Origin: Muricauda sp. SCSIO 65647
Lineage (GTDB): Bacteria > Bacteroidota > Bacteroidia > Flavobacteriales > Flavobacteriaceae
DNA length: 64,000 nt
NCBI RefSeq assembly: GCF_021534965.1
Contig: NZ_CP091037.1
Location: forward strand, 3,541,501 to 3,605,500
Direction of reading: 5' to 3'
Shown here: in pieces, positions 51,090 through 59,415 of the stretch
Numbering within the stretch: the first letter of the stretch is position 1
How the letters are laid out: each line of letters begins with the position of its first letter
Notes under the pieces: generated by a model
What the model saw: only the letters and a program-made list of their open reading frames with translations
Databases searched by the model: none
What the model was told of the DNA's origin: nothing
Made by a program: the position numbers and the translations under genes

Positions 51090-52762
51090 TACTTCTGCTG
51101 CCCCTACTTTTTTTATTATCAAATTGTAGACAGCAGCCCGCTCCGCCTACCGGACTGGTCACTGAAAGGGCAATGGTAGTTTCGGCTCGCGAAGAAGCAT
51201 CAAAGATCGGGGTGGCCATCATGCGGAAAGGCGGCAATGCCTTTGATGCCATGGTGGCTACCGAATTGGCTTTGGCGGTGGCTTACCCATTTGCGGGAAA
51301 CCTAGGTGGCGGGGGTTTTATGGTCTATCGAAAAAACAACGGTGATGTCGGCGGGCTGGACTATCGAGAAAAAGCACCCCTAAGTGCGCATAAAGATGTA
51401 TATCTCGATTCATTGGGAAACGTTATACCCGATATGAGCACCGTGGGCGCAACCGCTGTTGGTGTGCCGGGTACTGTGGCCGGAGTTTTTGAAGTACATG
51501 AAAAATTTGGCTCCCTCCCTATTGAAGCTATTATGAAACCGGTCATTGCTCTTGCCGAACGCGGTGTAGTGGTGACCGAAAAGCAGGCCAAACGTATCGA
51601 AAGCTATCGTGAGCGCTTTATTGATGTCAATGGTGATAGCACCAAGTTTGCCCAAGGTTTTCAGCCCGGTGATACCATAAAATATGCAGAACTGGCCCTA
51701 ACGCTGCAAAAGATAATGGCCAACGGCAAAGATGGTTTTTATAAAGGGGAAGTGGCCCAAAAATTGTCGGGTTTCATTCAAGAACGAGGTGGATTTATCA
51801 CCGAAGAAGATTTGGCAAAATATGAGGCCAAATGGCGGCAACCCATTATTTTCAAGTATAAAGACCTGCGCATTATTTCTATGTGTCCGCCAAGTAGTGG
51901 CGGGGTGACCATCAACCAAATGTTCAAAATGATGGAACCCTACGACATTGGTGATTATGGTCATAATTCTACCAAGGCCATTCAACTGTTCACCGAAACT
52001 GCCCGTAGGGCCTATGCAGACCGCAATTTCTTTTTGGGCGATCCTGATTTTGTGGAAATTCCGCTAGATGTGCTATTGAGCGATGAATACCTGCAGGTTC
52101 GTATGCAAGATTTCTCTTTTGAAAAAGCCACCCCTTCCTCTGTGGTGGCCCATGGTCAAGTCGAAATTTTAGAGCATGCCGAAACCACCCACTATTCGAT
52201 CGTCGACACAGAGGGCAATGCCATTTCGGCCACTACTACCTTGAACGGCGGGTTTGGTTCAAAGCTCTATGTGCCTGAATTGGGTTTCTTTTTGAACAAC
52301 GAGATGGACGATTTCAGCTCCAAACCCGGTGTACCCAATATGTTTGGCCTTATCGGTGCAGAAGCGAACAGTATTGCCCCTGAGAAACGGATGCTCAGTA
52401 GCATGACGCCTACCATTGTTGAGAGGGAGGGGAAGCTCTATATGGTCGTGGGTACCCCTGGTGGCTCAACCATCATCACGGCGGTAGCCCAGACGATTTT
52501 GAATGTACACGAATTCAACTTAAGTATGCAAGATGCGGTAAATGCGCCCCGTTTTCACCATCAATGGATGCCCGACCGTATCAAATTTGAAGAAGAGGGA
52601 TTTTCAGAAGAGCTGAAAACCGAATTGAGATCAAAAGGATACCAGATACAGGAAGGTCGCTCCCCTATCATCGGCAAGGTAGATGCCATTCGGGTGCTAT
52701 CAGATGGAAGATTGGAAGGTGGTGCCGATAGGCGCGGTGATGACAAAGCGGTGGGATTCTGA
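51077..52762 (+). CDS. ggt: gamma-glutamyltransferase/hydrolase, lipoprotein form
   Basis: 561 residues. Lipoprotein signal (LLLPLLFLLSNC-RQQ). The autoprocessing nucleophile Thr is in TTHYSIVDTEGNAISATTTLNGGFGS, with GNLGGGGFMV earlier and the glycine-rich VVGTPGGSTIITAVAQ near the end. Cleaves gamma-glutamyl bonds of glutathione-like peptides at the cell surface. It overlaps AcpH by 13 bases and its TGA overlaps the next ATG by one (TGATG), so a tight operon. Confidence 0.9.
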   Translation: MRRLILLLPLLFLLSNCRQQPAPPTGLVTERAMVVSAREEASKIGVAIMRKGGNAFDAMVATELALAVAYPFAGNLGGGGFMVYRKNNGDVGGLDYREKAPLSAHKDVYLDSLGNVIPDMSTVGATAVGVPGTVAGVFEVHEKFGSLPIEAIMKPVIALAERGVVVTEKQAKRIESYRERFIDVNGDSTKFAQGFQPGDTIKYAELALTLQKIMANGKDGFYKGEVAQKLSGFIQERGGFITEEDLAKYEAKWRQPIIFKYKDLRIISMCPPSSGGVTINQMFKMMEPYDIGDYGHNSTKAIQLFTETARRAYADRNFFLGDPDFVEIPLDVLLSDEYLQVRMQDFSFEKATPSSVVAHGQVEILEHAETTHYSIVDTEGNAISATTTLNGGFGSKLYVPELGFFLNNEMDDFSSKPGVPNMFGLIGAEANSIAPEKRMLSSMTPTIVEREGKLYMVVGTPGGSTIITAVAQTILNVHEFNLSMQDAVNAPRFHHQWMPDRIKFEEEGFSEELKTELRSKGYQIQEGRSPIIGKVDAIRVLSDGRLEGGADRRGDDKAVGF

Positions 52763-53463
52763 TGAAAAAAGCCATAAAACTTATTGGAATCATTTTGGGA
52801 TCACTGCTTTTGGGATCACTCATTTTGCTATGGATAAAACATGAACCGCTGCCCAAAGCCCATACGGGCGCAGATGCAGATGCACTGGCCAAAAAAATGC
52901 TCAGTGCCCTGAACTACGAAGCGTACCAAAACACCCGGTTTTTGGAGTGGTCATACCGTGGTGGTCGAAACCAGTATATATGGGACAAACGGGCGGGAAC
53001 GGTAAATGTGGAGTGGAAAGATTATAAGGTCGAATTAGATTTGGTACATCTAAATCAAAGCAGAGCGCTAAAAAGCGGAGAGCCCCTTACCGGTGAAAAA
53101 GAAGAGAAAATAATTCAAAAGGCGGTAACTAGTTTCAACAACGATTCTTTTTGGTTGGTGGCACCTTATAAACTGTTTGACAAGGGTACCATAAGAAGCA
53201 TTGTCAAATTGGACAATGGTTCAAAAGGTTTGTTGGTGACCTATACTTCTGGAGGTTCAACACCCGGTGATAGCTATCTTTGGTTGCTTGATGAAAATGG
53301 TTTCCCAAATGCTTATAAAATGTGGGTAGATATTATTCCTGTCGGTGGACTCAAAGCTTCATGGGATGATTGGATAGTCACCGAAAGTGGAGCCTTTTTG
53401 CCCAAATCACATAAGCTTGGCCCAATGGTCTTGAGTATGGGAAATGTCAAAGCATATAATTGA
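52762..53463 (+). CDS. hypothetical membrane-anchored protein, 233 aa
   Basis: An N-terminal membrane anchor (LIGIILGSLLLGSLILLWI) is followed by about 205 residues without a known motif. Strands like TRFLEWSYRGGRNQYIWDKRAGTVNVEWKDYKVELDL and GLLVTYTSGGSTPGDSYLWLLDENGFPNAYKMWVDIIPVGGL suggest a beta-rich lipid- or ligand-binding fold. Not recognised. Coupled to ggt by a one-base overlap and followed 5 bases later by an SDR gene. Confidence 0.6.
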   Translation: MKKAIKLIGIILGSLLLGSLILLWIKHEPLPKAHTGADADALAKKMLSALNYEAYQNTRFLEWSYRGGRNQYIWDKRAGTVNVEWKDYKVELDLVHLNQSRALKSGEPLTGEKEEKIIQKAVTSFNNDSFWLVAPYKLFDKGTIRSIVKLDNGSKGLLVTYTSGGSTPGDSYLWLLDENGFPNAYKMWVDIIPVGGLKASWDDWIVTESGAFLPKSHKLGPMVLSMGNVKAYN

Positions 53464-53467
53464 AATT

Positions 53468-54070
53468 ATGGAAATATTGGTAATAGGTGGGCACGGTACC
53501 ATAGGCAAACGTGTGGTGAAAATCTTAATGGAAAAGGCCAAGGTCATCATCGGTGGGCGTACACAAGGAGACGTCGTTGTCGATATGGCCGATAGTACGT
53601 CCATCAAAAACATGTTTGAAGAAATCGGTATGGTTGATGCAGTTGTCTGCATAGCTGGTGAAGCAAAATGGGGTCATTTCGAAGACCTAACGGAAGAAGA
53701 CTATTACATCGGGCTAAAAAGCAAATTAATGGGGCAAGTGAATGTGGTGCGCGTGGGGCAGCAATATGTAAAAGAGGGCGGTTCGTTTACCCTGACCACG
53801 GGTATTTTGGCCGATGACCCAGTGGTCAGAACAGCCAGTGCGGCCATGGTCAATGGGGGTATCCATAGTTTTGTGAAGGCGGCATCCCTCGAACTAAAAA
53901 AAGGGCATCGCCTTAATGCGGTGACGGCGGGTATGGTCGAGGATGCCTATGAAAAGTATAAGGACTATTTTCCGGGGCATAACCCAATTCCCATGAAAAA
54001 AGTGGTCAATGGCTACATTCGAAGCATCTTTGGAAAAGGCAATGGGGAAATCATTCGCATTTATGATTGA
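53468..54070 (+). CDS. short-chain dehydrogenase, small type
   Basis: 200 residues from ATG 53468. Glycine loop VIGGHGTIGKRVVKIL, then GGRTQGDVVVDMAD and AVVCIAGEAKWGHF. The catalytic Tyr-x3-Lys of classical SDRs is not visible: the helix reads ASAAMVNGGIHSFVKAASLEL, so the Tyr is replaced and activity is uncertain. Such short SDRs with substituted Tyr are common and may be non-catalytic. Last gene of the AcpH-GGT set. Confidence 0.7.
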   Translation: MEILVIGGHGTIGKRVVKILMEKAKVIIGGRTQGDVVVDMADSTSIKNMFEEIGMVDAVVCIAGEAKWGHFEDLTEEDYYIGLKSKLMGQVNVVRVGQQYVKEGGSFTLTTGILADDPVVRTASAAMVNGGIHSFVKAASLELKKGHRLNAVTAGMVEDAYEKYKDYFPGHNPIPMKKVVNGYIRSIFGKGNGEIIRIYD

Positions 54071-54082
54071 ACATGATCATCA

Positions 54083-56650
54083 TCACTGCCATTGAAATTC
54101 GCCATTTTTAAAAGACCAGTCATTACCAAAAAAGCCGGCACATTTTACGGCATCGGTACCGTATTGCATCGTGCCACTACTAAAGAGCAGTAAATCGGGA
54201 AAGGTAGTACCGTTCAATAAATAATGGTTTGGGTAAATGGCTTTCATGCCTTCTTTTCCGGTTGCCGAGACCACACCGACGCTCGCGTTATCGCTATCAG
54301 GTCTGGGAACGATAAAATAAAGCCCCCATTGTTTGCCCTGCACTTCCCTACCACCAAGCATGGCCTTGCCATTGCCCACTTGAACCGGAGCGTTCTTCAA
54401 AAGCTTTTTCCAAGCCGCATTATTAGTACTGTTGCCATAGATCACAACGTTTCGATCACTATACTCTTTTGGGTTAAAATCTTTATCGGGCACTAGTTCA
54501 ACAGACCCATTGGCACGGTAATAGAAGGCTTCTGCGTCAGACAATGCTTTGTTGTAATACCATCTGTTTTCTGTTTGGTCGCCTTGTGTGGCATAAACGA
54601 AAACCACATTATTGTTGAATGCATCCTTGAAACCACCATTTCTGTGTGGACCTTTTTCCTTTAAGGAAGGTTTTTCAGAGAATTGCCATGAACCGTTATT
54701 CTTCTTGAAAAAGATTTCACCTTTTTTGGGTATGGCAAAAGACACCCCATCCAAGACCAAGGTATCATTTTCTTTGGCGATTTGGTCAACCTTTATGGCC
54801 ATGGTCTCTACATTTTCGGTGTTGATCGAAAGGCCTTCCTCTGTTGAAAAATCTACGGTACTAATTTCAAGAGGTCTTTGTTGTTGGTAAACTGAGACGA
54901 ACCGAGATTTGGCAGAAACACCTGGGGAGGCCGTATAAAATTCCATTTTGTCGATCAAAGAATCGTGCTTGATCGTGCGTTGTTTGAACATATCAAATAT
55001 TGGGGGCCAATCCATGCTATGGTCACCATACCAATGTGTTCCTCCCGGATACTCGTAATAAGTGAAGTCATTGTGAAACTTTCCGAGCTCTTCACGCATT
55101 TCACGGGCAATGAAGGTCGGCACCACATTGTCTTTTTCGCCATGTAGTATGTAAACGCCCTGCTGCAGGTAATTACGTCTCAGTTTCATGGTGCGGCTCG
55201 GATTGCCAGCTCTTTTGATCATATGGTCCATATCGGTCAATTGGGGCTTCTCTGCCATTTTCTTGAGTGTTTCTTCCGTGATCCCCCACTTTTTCAGTTG
55301 CTCCGGACTGGCCTTTAGGGCCCTTTTTACAAAGCTGTCCCTATAACCCAAAAGATCGGGATACCCTGCGCATGGTGCAATGGCCGCAAACTTGTCTGGA
55401 TAGGTGGCCCCGAGGTACCAGGTTCCGTGCCCTCCCATCGAATGTCCTGTCAGGTAAATTTTGGTGGGATCGGGATCATAGATTCGCTTTCCTTCGGCAA
55501 GTACTTCCAACGCATCTAAACGGCCCCAGTCTTCCCAGGCAAATCCGAAAGGTCTTCGATTCGTAGGGGCCACGACATGGCCCCAATCTTTTTGCTTGTA
55601 GGCATTGGCCTGGTTAACCGCTTCGACAGATGCCCCGTGTACTGACAGAAACAAGGCCCCGTTTTTCAAATCTTTTACAGAAGAGGGAGCCACACTAAAA
55701 TACTGTACACTGCCATCTATTTTGCTGATGAAAGTGCGCTTATGTTTGCCATACTTCGATTTTATATCGATATCGATTTCTTGTGAGTCCATTACGACGT
55801 CCCTGCTGTTTTGCAGTTCGAGCCCCAATTGCGATTTTCCCAACTTTGAATCTTTCCAGACCACCGGAATGTCAAACGGTACCTTACGGACACTCATGGG
55901 GGGCAATGTCAATACTTTTGAAACGAGGTCTTTACCAGCATGGTAAGCCCGAATCTTATAATTTCTTATCCAATTTTCAGAAGCGTTGACGACCCGTACG
56001 GCCCCTTTGTAAGCAATGCTTTCCTCTATCAAAAGATCGGGTAGGGTCATGTCTCTTTTTGTGAAGATAATGGGAGCCCTAGGTGTGATCAATCGGGCGC
56101 GGATACGGGGAAACCTACCTCCTTTGAGCACAAATATATTGGTGCCCCTTTTCAATTTGATGGGAATCAAACTATAGCCAAAATCATAATGGTCGCCCTC
56201 ATGTGGAAGACCATTTATAAGGACCTTTGTATGGCCCGACGCTTCAAAAAGCACCACTTTTTCGTCGTCAGATCGATACGTCAGGTACATATAGCCCCCT
56301 CTTAGCGCCGGGGTTTCGAATGTACTCTTGTCATTTACCTGAACGCTTGTCCACTTTTGTGGATTACCGGAAGGATCGATGTAGGCCACCTCACCTTCTG
56401 AAACCGTTTTATGTGTCATCAAAAAATCTTTAAAGACGACATCGGTCGGAAAAGAAACTGAATTTAAAGATGATGTCCCCGTTGACAGTACAAGTCCTTT
56501 TTTGAAGGTAAATGCCACTTTGCCCTCTTGAACATCATTGATTTTTTCCTTGCCGAAATATTCAACAATATTTTGTGCGGGCAGTGCCGTACAAAAGAAG
56601 ACAATGATCAAGAAACTGGACCACCTACCGAAACTATGTTTTTGCATCAT
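54083..56650 (-). CDS. large secreted alpha/beta hydrolase (S9/esterase-like)
   Basis: 855 residues. Signal peptide (FLIIVFFCTALPAQ), N-terminal beta-rich domain of about 300 residues (VLFEASGHTKVLINGLPHEGDHYDFG..), then a hydrolase: ALFLSVHGASVEAV, GHSMGGHGTWYLGATYPDKFAAIAPCAG (nucleophile Ser), HGEKDNVVP (Asp), YPGGTHWYG (His). The last 200 residues are an extra domain. It resembles bacterial prolyl-oligopeptidase-like or ester hydrolases of polysaccharide use. Substrate unknown. Convergent with the SDR gene; an unusual number of Trp/Tyr lies near the active site. Confidence 0.75.
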   Translation of the reverse strand: MMQKHSFGRWSSFLIIVFFCTALPAQNIVEYFGKEKINDVQEGKVAFTFKKGLVLSTGTSSLNSVSFPTDVVFKDFLMTHKTVSEGEVAYIDPSGNPQKWTSVQVNDKSTFETPALRGGYMYLTYRSDDEKVVLFEASGHTKVLINGLPHEGDHYDFGYSLIPIKLKRGTNIFVLKGGRFPRIRARLITPRAPIIFTKRDMTLPDLLIEESIAYKGAVRVVNASENWIRNYKIRAYHAGKDLVSKVLTLPPMSVRKVPFDIPVVWKDSKLGKSQLGLELQNSRDVVMDSQEIDIDIKSKYGKHKRTFISKIDGSVQYFSVAPSSVKDLKNGALFLSVHGASVEAVNQANAYKQKDWGHVVAPTNRRPFGFAWEDWGRLDALEVLAEGKRIYDPDPTKIYLTGHSMGGHGTWYLGATYPDKFAAIAPCAGYPDLLGYRDSFVKRALKASPEQLKKWGITEETLKKMAEKPQLTDMDHMIKRAGNPSRTMKLRRNYLQQGVYILHGEKDNVVPTFIAREMREELGKFHNDFTYYEYPGGTHWYGDHSMDWPPIFDMFKQRTIKHDSLIDKMEFYTASPGVSAKSRFVSVYQQQRPLEISTVDFSTEEGLSINTENVETMAIKVDQIAKENDTLVLDGVSFAIPKKGEIFFKKNNGSWQFSEKPSLKEKGPHRNGGFKDAFNNNVVFVYATQGDQTENRWYYNKALSDAEAFYYRANGSVELVPDKDFNPKEYSDRNVVIYGNSTNNAAWKKLLKNAPVQVGNGKAMLGGREVQGKQWGLYFIVPRPDSDNASVGVVSATGKEGMKAIYPNHYLLNGTTFPDLLLFSSGTMQYGTDAVKCAGFFGNDWSFKNGEFQWQ

Positions 56651-56753
56651 TCAAACTTTTCTGAGAAGATCGAAGATATTGGCTGCGATGGTTTCCTTAA
56701 AAAAAAATAGCTTAATGACTTTTTTGCTTAGCTAGAGGTAGAGAAATGCGATA

Positions 56754-57824
56754 TCAAAATTCAGAAAGTCCGAACTCGGCCAATATAACTTCCCATTCTT
56801 GGCTCTCGATGATTTCCAAAATTCGTTGTGAAATGGCCTGTTCTAATTCAATGGCGTCTTTTTTGATTCCGAATGCATAGAACTGTGCATCGAACTTCAA
56901 GGGCAGCACTTCAAGTTTTTGCATACTTGAATCTTTTCTGATTCGGTATTTCATGATTGGGGCATCATAAATAAAGGCATCGATCTGATGTTTTTGTAGG
57001 TCTTGAAGCCCGGGCACTACCCCAATATATTCGCGAACATCTTTGAAAAAATGGGCTTTTAAAAAATCATCGGTCTCTGAGCTTTTTACGGTGCCCACCC
57101 TACGTTCCTTAAAATCTTCAAAATCGGTAGTTTCATTGCTTAACCGGTTGACGGTGAGGCTTGAGGCTATACTTGCGGTAAGACCAGAGACAAAAAGGAG
57201 TCCGCAGAACATCAAACCGAGGGCGGTAATCTTTCCCATTCTTGTTTTCGGTGATTTGTCGCCATAACCCACCGTGGTCAAGGTGACCACCGACCACCAC
57301 AGTCCGTCCCACAGCCCTTTGTGGCCAGGGCGAAAATCTTGGGGATTTTTCCTTCTTTCAAAAAGCCAGGCCAAGATTCCGAAGAAAATGAGAATGACCA
57401 GCAAAAGCAGAAATCCCCTTAAAAAGTTTACTTGAAAAAATGAGGTGATGAACTGTTTGATCTTCTGAAGAGATGATTTCTTTGCTACCGCAATGGTCGA
57501 GTGCGATGCATAGAACGAATCGGTAAACTCCATTTCTTTACTGCGGCCACTGGTGATGGTAAGGGGATTGATACTTACATCGATATGCCCCGCCTTAAGC
57601 GAATCGAGCATTTCTGAAAAATTCATGGGAACCAATCGATAGTCTAAACCCAGGTCTTCGGCCACGCGGTTCCACAACCAAATATTGACGCCCTCTAGCC
57701 GACCATCATCTTCAATGACAAAAGGTGCCGCAGAGGTATAGCCCACCAGTAATGTGTCTTTATCTCCCTGAGGAAAAGCAAAAACAGTGAATAGGCACAG
57801 TAAAAGAAAGAGGGGGTTTTTCAT
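56754..57824 (-). CDS. prokaryotic ionotropic glutamate receptor (GluR0-like ligand-gated K+ channel)
   Basis: 356 residues. Signal peptide (1-18), then binding lobe S1 (LLVGYTSAAPFVIEDDGRLEGVNIWLW.., with Arg94 in TSGRSKEMEF for an amino acid carboxylate). TM1 is at about 134-155, a pore loop WWSVVTLTTVGYGDKSP with the potassium filter TVGYGD (184-189), and TM2 at about 199-224. The second lobe has Asp287 in FIYDAPIMKY for the amino group. This S1-M1-P-M2-S2 order is that of GluR0, an ancestor-type of animal glutamate receptors. It should sense an extracellular amino acid and pass K+. Ligand and current are not shown by sequence. Confidence 0.85.
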   Translation of the reverse strand: MKNPLFLLLCLFTVFAFPQGDKDTLLVGYTSAAPFVIEDDGRLEGVNIWLWNRVAEDLGLDYRLVPMNFSEMLDSLKAGHIDVSINPLTITSGRSKEMEFTDSFYASHSTIAVAKKSSLQKIKQFITSFFQVNFLRGFLLLLVILIFFGILAWLFERRKNPQDFRPGHKGLWDGLWWSVVTLTTVGYGDKSPKTRMGKITALGLMFCGLLFVSGLTASIASSLTVNRLSNETTDFEDFKERRVGTVKSSETDDFLKAHFFKDVREYIGVVPGLQDLQKHQIDAFIYDAPIMKYRIRKDSSMQKLEVLPLKFDAQFYAFGIKKDAIELEQAISQRILEIIESQEWEVILAEFGLSEF

Positions 57825-57909
57825 AAAAGGAAAAATCGGTTGATGTTCTAAATATAGCGCAAAACGGTCAAATACTTTGGCCCAAATCTTTCAACAATGA
57901 CCAATATCA

Positions 57910-57940
57910 TTGTAGTGGCGAAACCTTCGCAATACCTTTG
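57910..57940 (+). promoter_or_regulatory. full -33/-7 promoter (TTG, 20 bases, TACCTTTG)
   Basis: TTG at 57910-57912 and TACCTTTG at 57933-57940 with a 20-base spacer, ahead of the 57961 gene. This is the clearest complete promoter on the + strand in the window. Confidence 0.6.
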
Positions 57941-57960
57941 CGATCGCTAAATTGAAAAGA

Positions 57961-58410
57961 ATGGGGTCAACATTAAAAATGCTTGTTCTTGCCAGCATGT
58001 TGGCAGCAATTACAGGCTATGCCCAAAAGGGCATCGGGGAACCAAATGGAGTGACTGAAGAAGCGCTTCCGGTCGCGTTAATTGAACTGAATGGTACTGT
58101 TGAAGAGGTAAAGGAAGGACCATGCACCTACACAGTTGGAGAATCGACTTCTGGGATACACCTATTGGTCATGACTGAAAATGAAGAAGTGGCAAATGTA
58201 CACTTGGGACCTACGTGGGCCATTTCAATCTGGGTCGAAGGCATGGAAAAAGGCCAAAATGTCAGCATGGTCGTCTTTCGCACCAGTAACTTACCAAACA
58301 ACCACTATATCGCCAAGGAATTGGAATGGGATGGACAAAAGGCCCAAATTCGTGACGGATACTTAAAACCATTTTGGGCCGCAGGTCGATATGGTAAAGA
58401 GATTTGGTAG
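57961..58410 (+). CDS. secreted hypothetical protein, about 150 aa
   Basis: Signal peptide from ATG 57961 (TLKMLVLASMLAAITGYAQ); an in-frame TTG lies at 57952. The mature part has one Cys (EGPCTYTV) and beta-rich text (SGIHLLVMTENEEVANVHLGPTWAISIWVEGMEKGQNVSMVVFRTSN), like an OB-fold or copper-site auxiliary domain, but I do not recognise it. Convergent with the S24 repressor gene. Confidence 0.55.
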   Translation: MGSTLKMLVLASMLAAITGYAQKGIGEPNGVTEEALPVALIELNGTVEEVKEGPCTYTVGESTSGIHLLVMTENEEVANVHLGPTWAISIWVEGMEKGQNVSMVVFRTSNLPNNHYIAKELEWDGQKAQIRDGYLKPFWAAGRYGKEIW

Positions 58411-58458
58411 CGTAAAGGCAGGTATTTCGGGTAAAACAACAGCGCTCAGCTTCAAAAA

Positions 58459-59220
58459 TCAATTCTTTACTTGACCTACCTGCTTTTTTAATTCTTCCAT
58501 TGATTCTTGCAATTGTTTCAGCAGACCGCGTTCGGTCGTTGCATTCACATCAAAGGTAAGCTTGCTGCTGACCTCCCATATCTCTTGTATCTGAAAGGGT
58601 TTAATGTTGTAAGGAGGATAGGCCTCGTTCAACGACACCAAGGTCACATTGTTTGAATTGGGCCTCTTTTCGATTTTCTTCACCATCACCGAGTCTTGCA
58701 AGACGACCACATACATTTTATTGGCACTGACATGATCGATATGTTCAATGGCACGGGCCAGTACCCAATCGCCGGGCTTTAGGTTGGGCAGCATACTGTC
58801 TCCCTCGACCTGAAAACCACGATAGGTGGCGTTGCGAAACTCCGGTATCGGCAAATCAAACGCGGGCAATTGTCTATAAAAGCTGGTATCGGAGATATTC
58901 TGTGGATAACCTGCAGCAGCTTTGGCATTGACCAATACCATATTGTCATGTTCTGCGCTATCGACGGTCACCACTTTGGGAATAACGCTTACCCTAGAGG
59001 TGTCTAAATACTGTTGATCACTTTCACCGAACAACCAAAGCGGATTGACCTTGAACTGTCGCAACAATTCGGTCACCACTTTGCCCGATAGTTTCGTACG
59101 GCCACGCTCGATATCGGCAGTCGTATTCGATACGCCCAGTTTCTCGGCAAACTCGGCTTGGGTAAAGCCCAATTCACGGCGAATATCAACAAAGCGTTTT
59201 ATAGTGGTTTCGTTTTCCAT
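58459..59220 (-). CDS. XRE-HTH / S24 LexA-like repressor
   Basis: 253 residues. HTH at about 8-60 (RRELGFTQAEFAEKLGVSNTTADIERGRTKLS). S24 peptidase: nucleophile Ser141 in VEGDSMLP, general base Lys at 180/181 in SVMVKKI. The dipeptide Ala102-Gly103 in AKAAAGYPQN occupies the place of the LexA/CI self-cleavage bond. It is thus able to cleave itself in DNA damage, if RecA contacts it. C-terminal coiled coil LLKQLQESMEELKKQV. The divergent operator array between it and the repair operon fits autoregulated SOS-like control. Confidence 0.85.
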   Translation of the reverse strand: MENETTIKRFVDIRRELGFTQAEFAEKLGVSNTTADIERGRTKLSGKVVTELLRQFKVNPLWLFGESDQQYLDTSRVSVIPKVVTVDSAEHDNMVLVNAKAAAGYPQNISDTSFYRQLPAFDLPIPEFRNATYRGFQVEGDSMLPNLKPGDWVLARAIEHIDHVSANKMYVVVLQDSVMVKKIEKRPNSNNVTLVSLNEAYPPYNIKPFQIQEIWEVSSKLTFDVNATTERGLLKQLQESMEELKKQVGQVKN

Positions 59221-59317
59221 ACAATTACTTTAATGCCCAGCGGGGCGCAGTTGAGACCTGTTAAAATAGGTAAGTGTTTAAAAACCTCTTGACAGCGCTC
59301 GAGGTGGCATGATCAAT

Positions 59318-59410
59318 CAAATATAGCATGATTTGGATTATTTCCAAAAAATATTTTGGATTATTTCCATTTATTGGAATATTTCCATATTTTTGATTGG
59401 AATATTTCCA
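59318..59410. promoter_or_regulatory. operator array: four TGGAWTATTTCCA palindromes over divergent promoters
   Basis: Sites at 59334-59346, 59357-59369, 59375-59387 and 59398-59410, consensus TGGA(A/T)TATTTCCA, separated start to start by 23, 18 and 23 bases. Reverse promoter of the repressor: TTTG at 59345-59348, 19-base spacer, TATATTTG at 59318-59325; site 1 sits on its -33 and spacer. Forward promoter: TATTTTTG at 59388-59395 between sites 3 and 4. Binding at all four would block both genes. The sites are inferred to be bound by the S24 repressor. Confidence 0.75.
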
Positions 59411-59415
59411 AGAAC

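Noticed and set aside
53468-54070. SDR gene as a classical Tyr-x3-Lys dehydrogenase
   Set aside because: The Tyr is missing at the expected site; listed as an SDR fold of uncertain activity.
59334-59410. Operators read as a CRISPR or ordinary tandem repeat
   Set aside because: Only four short palindromes with 23/18/23 spacing, placed on two promoters; this is operator geometry, not a repeat array.
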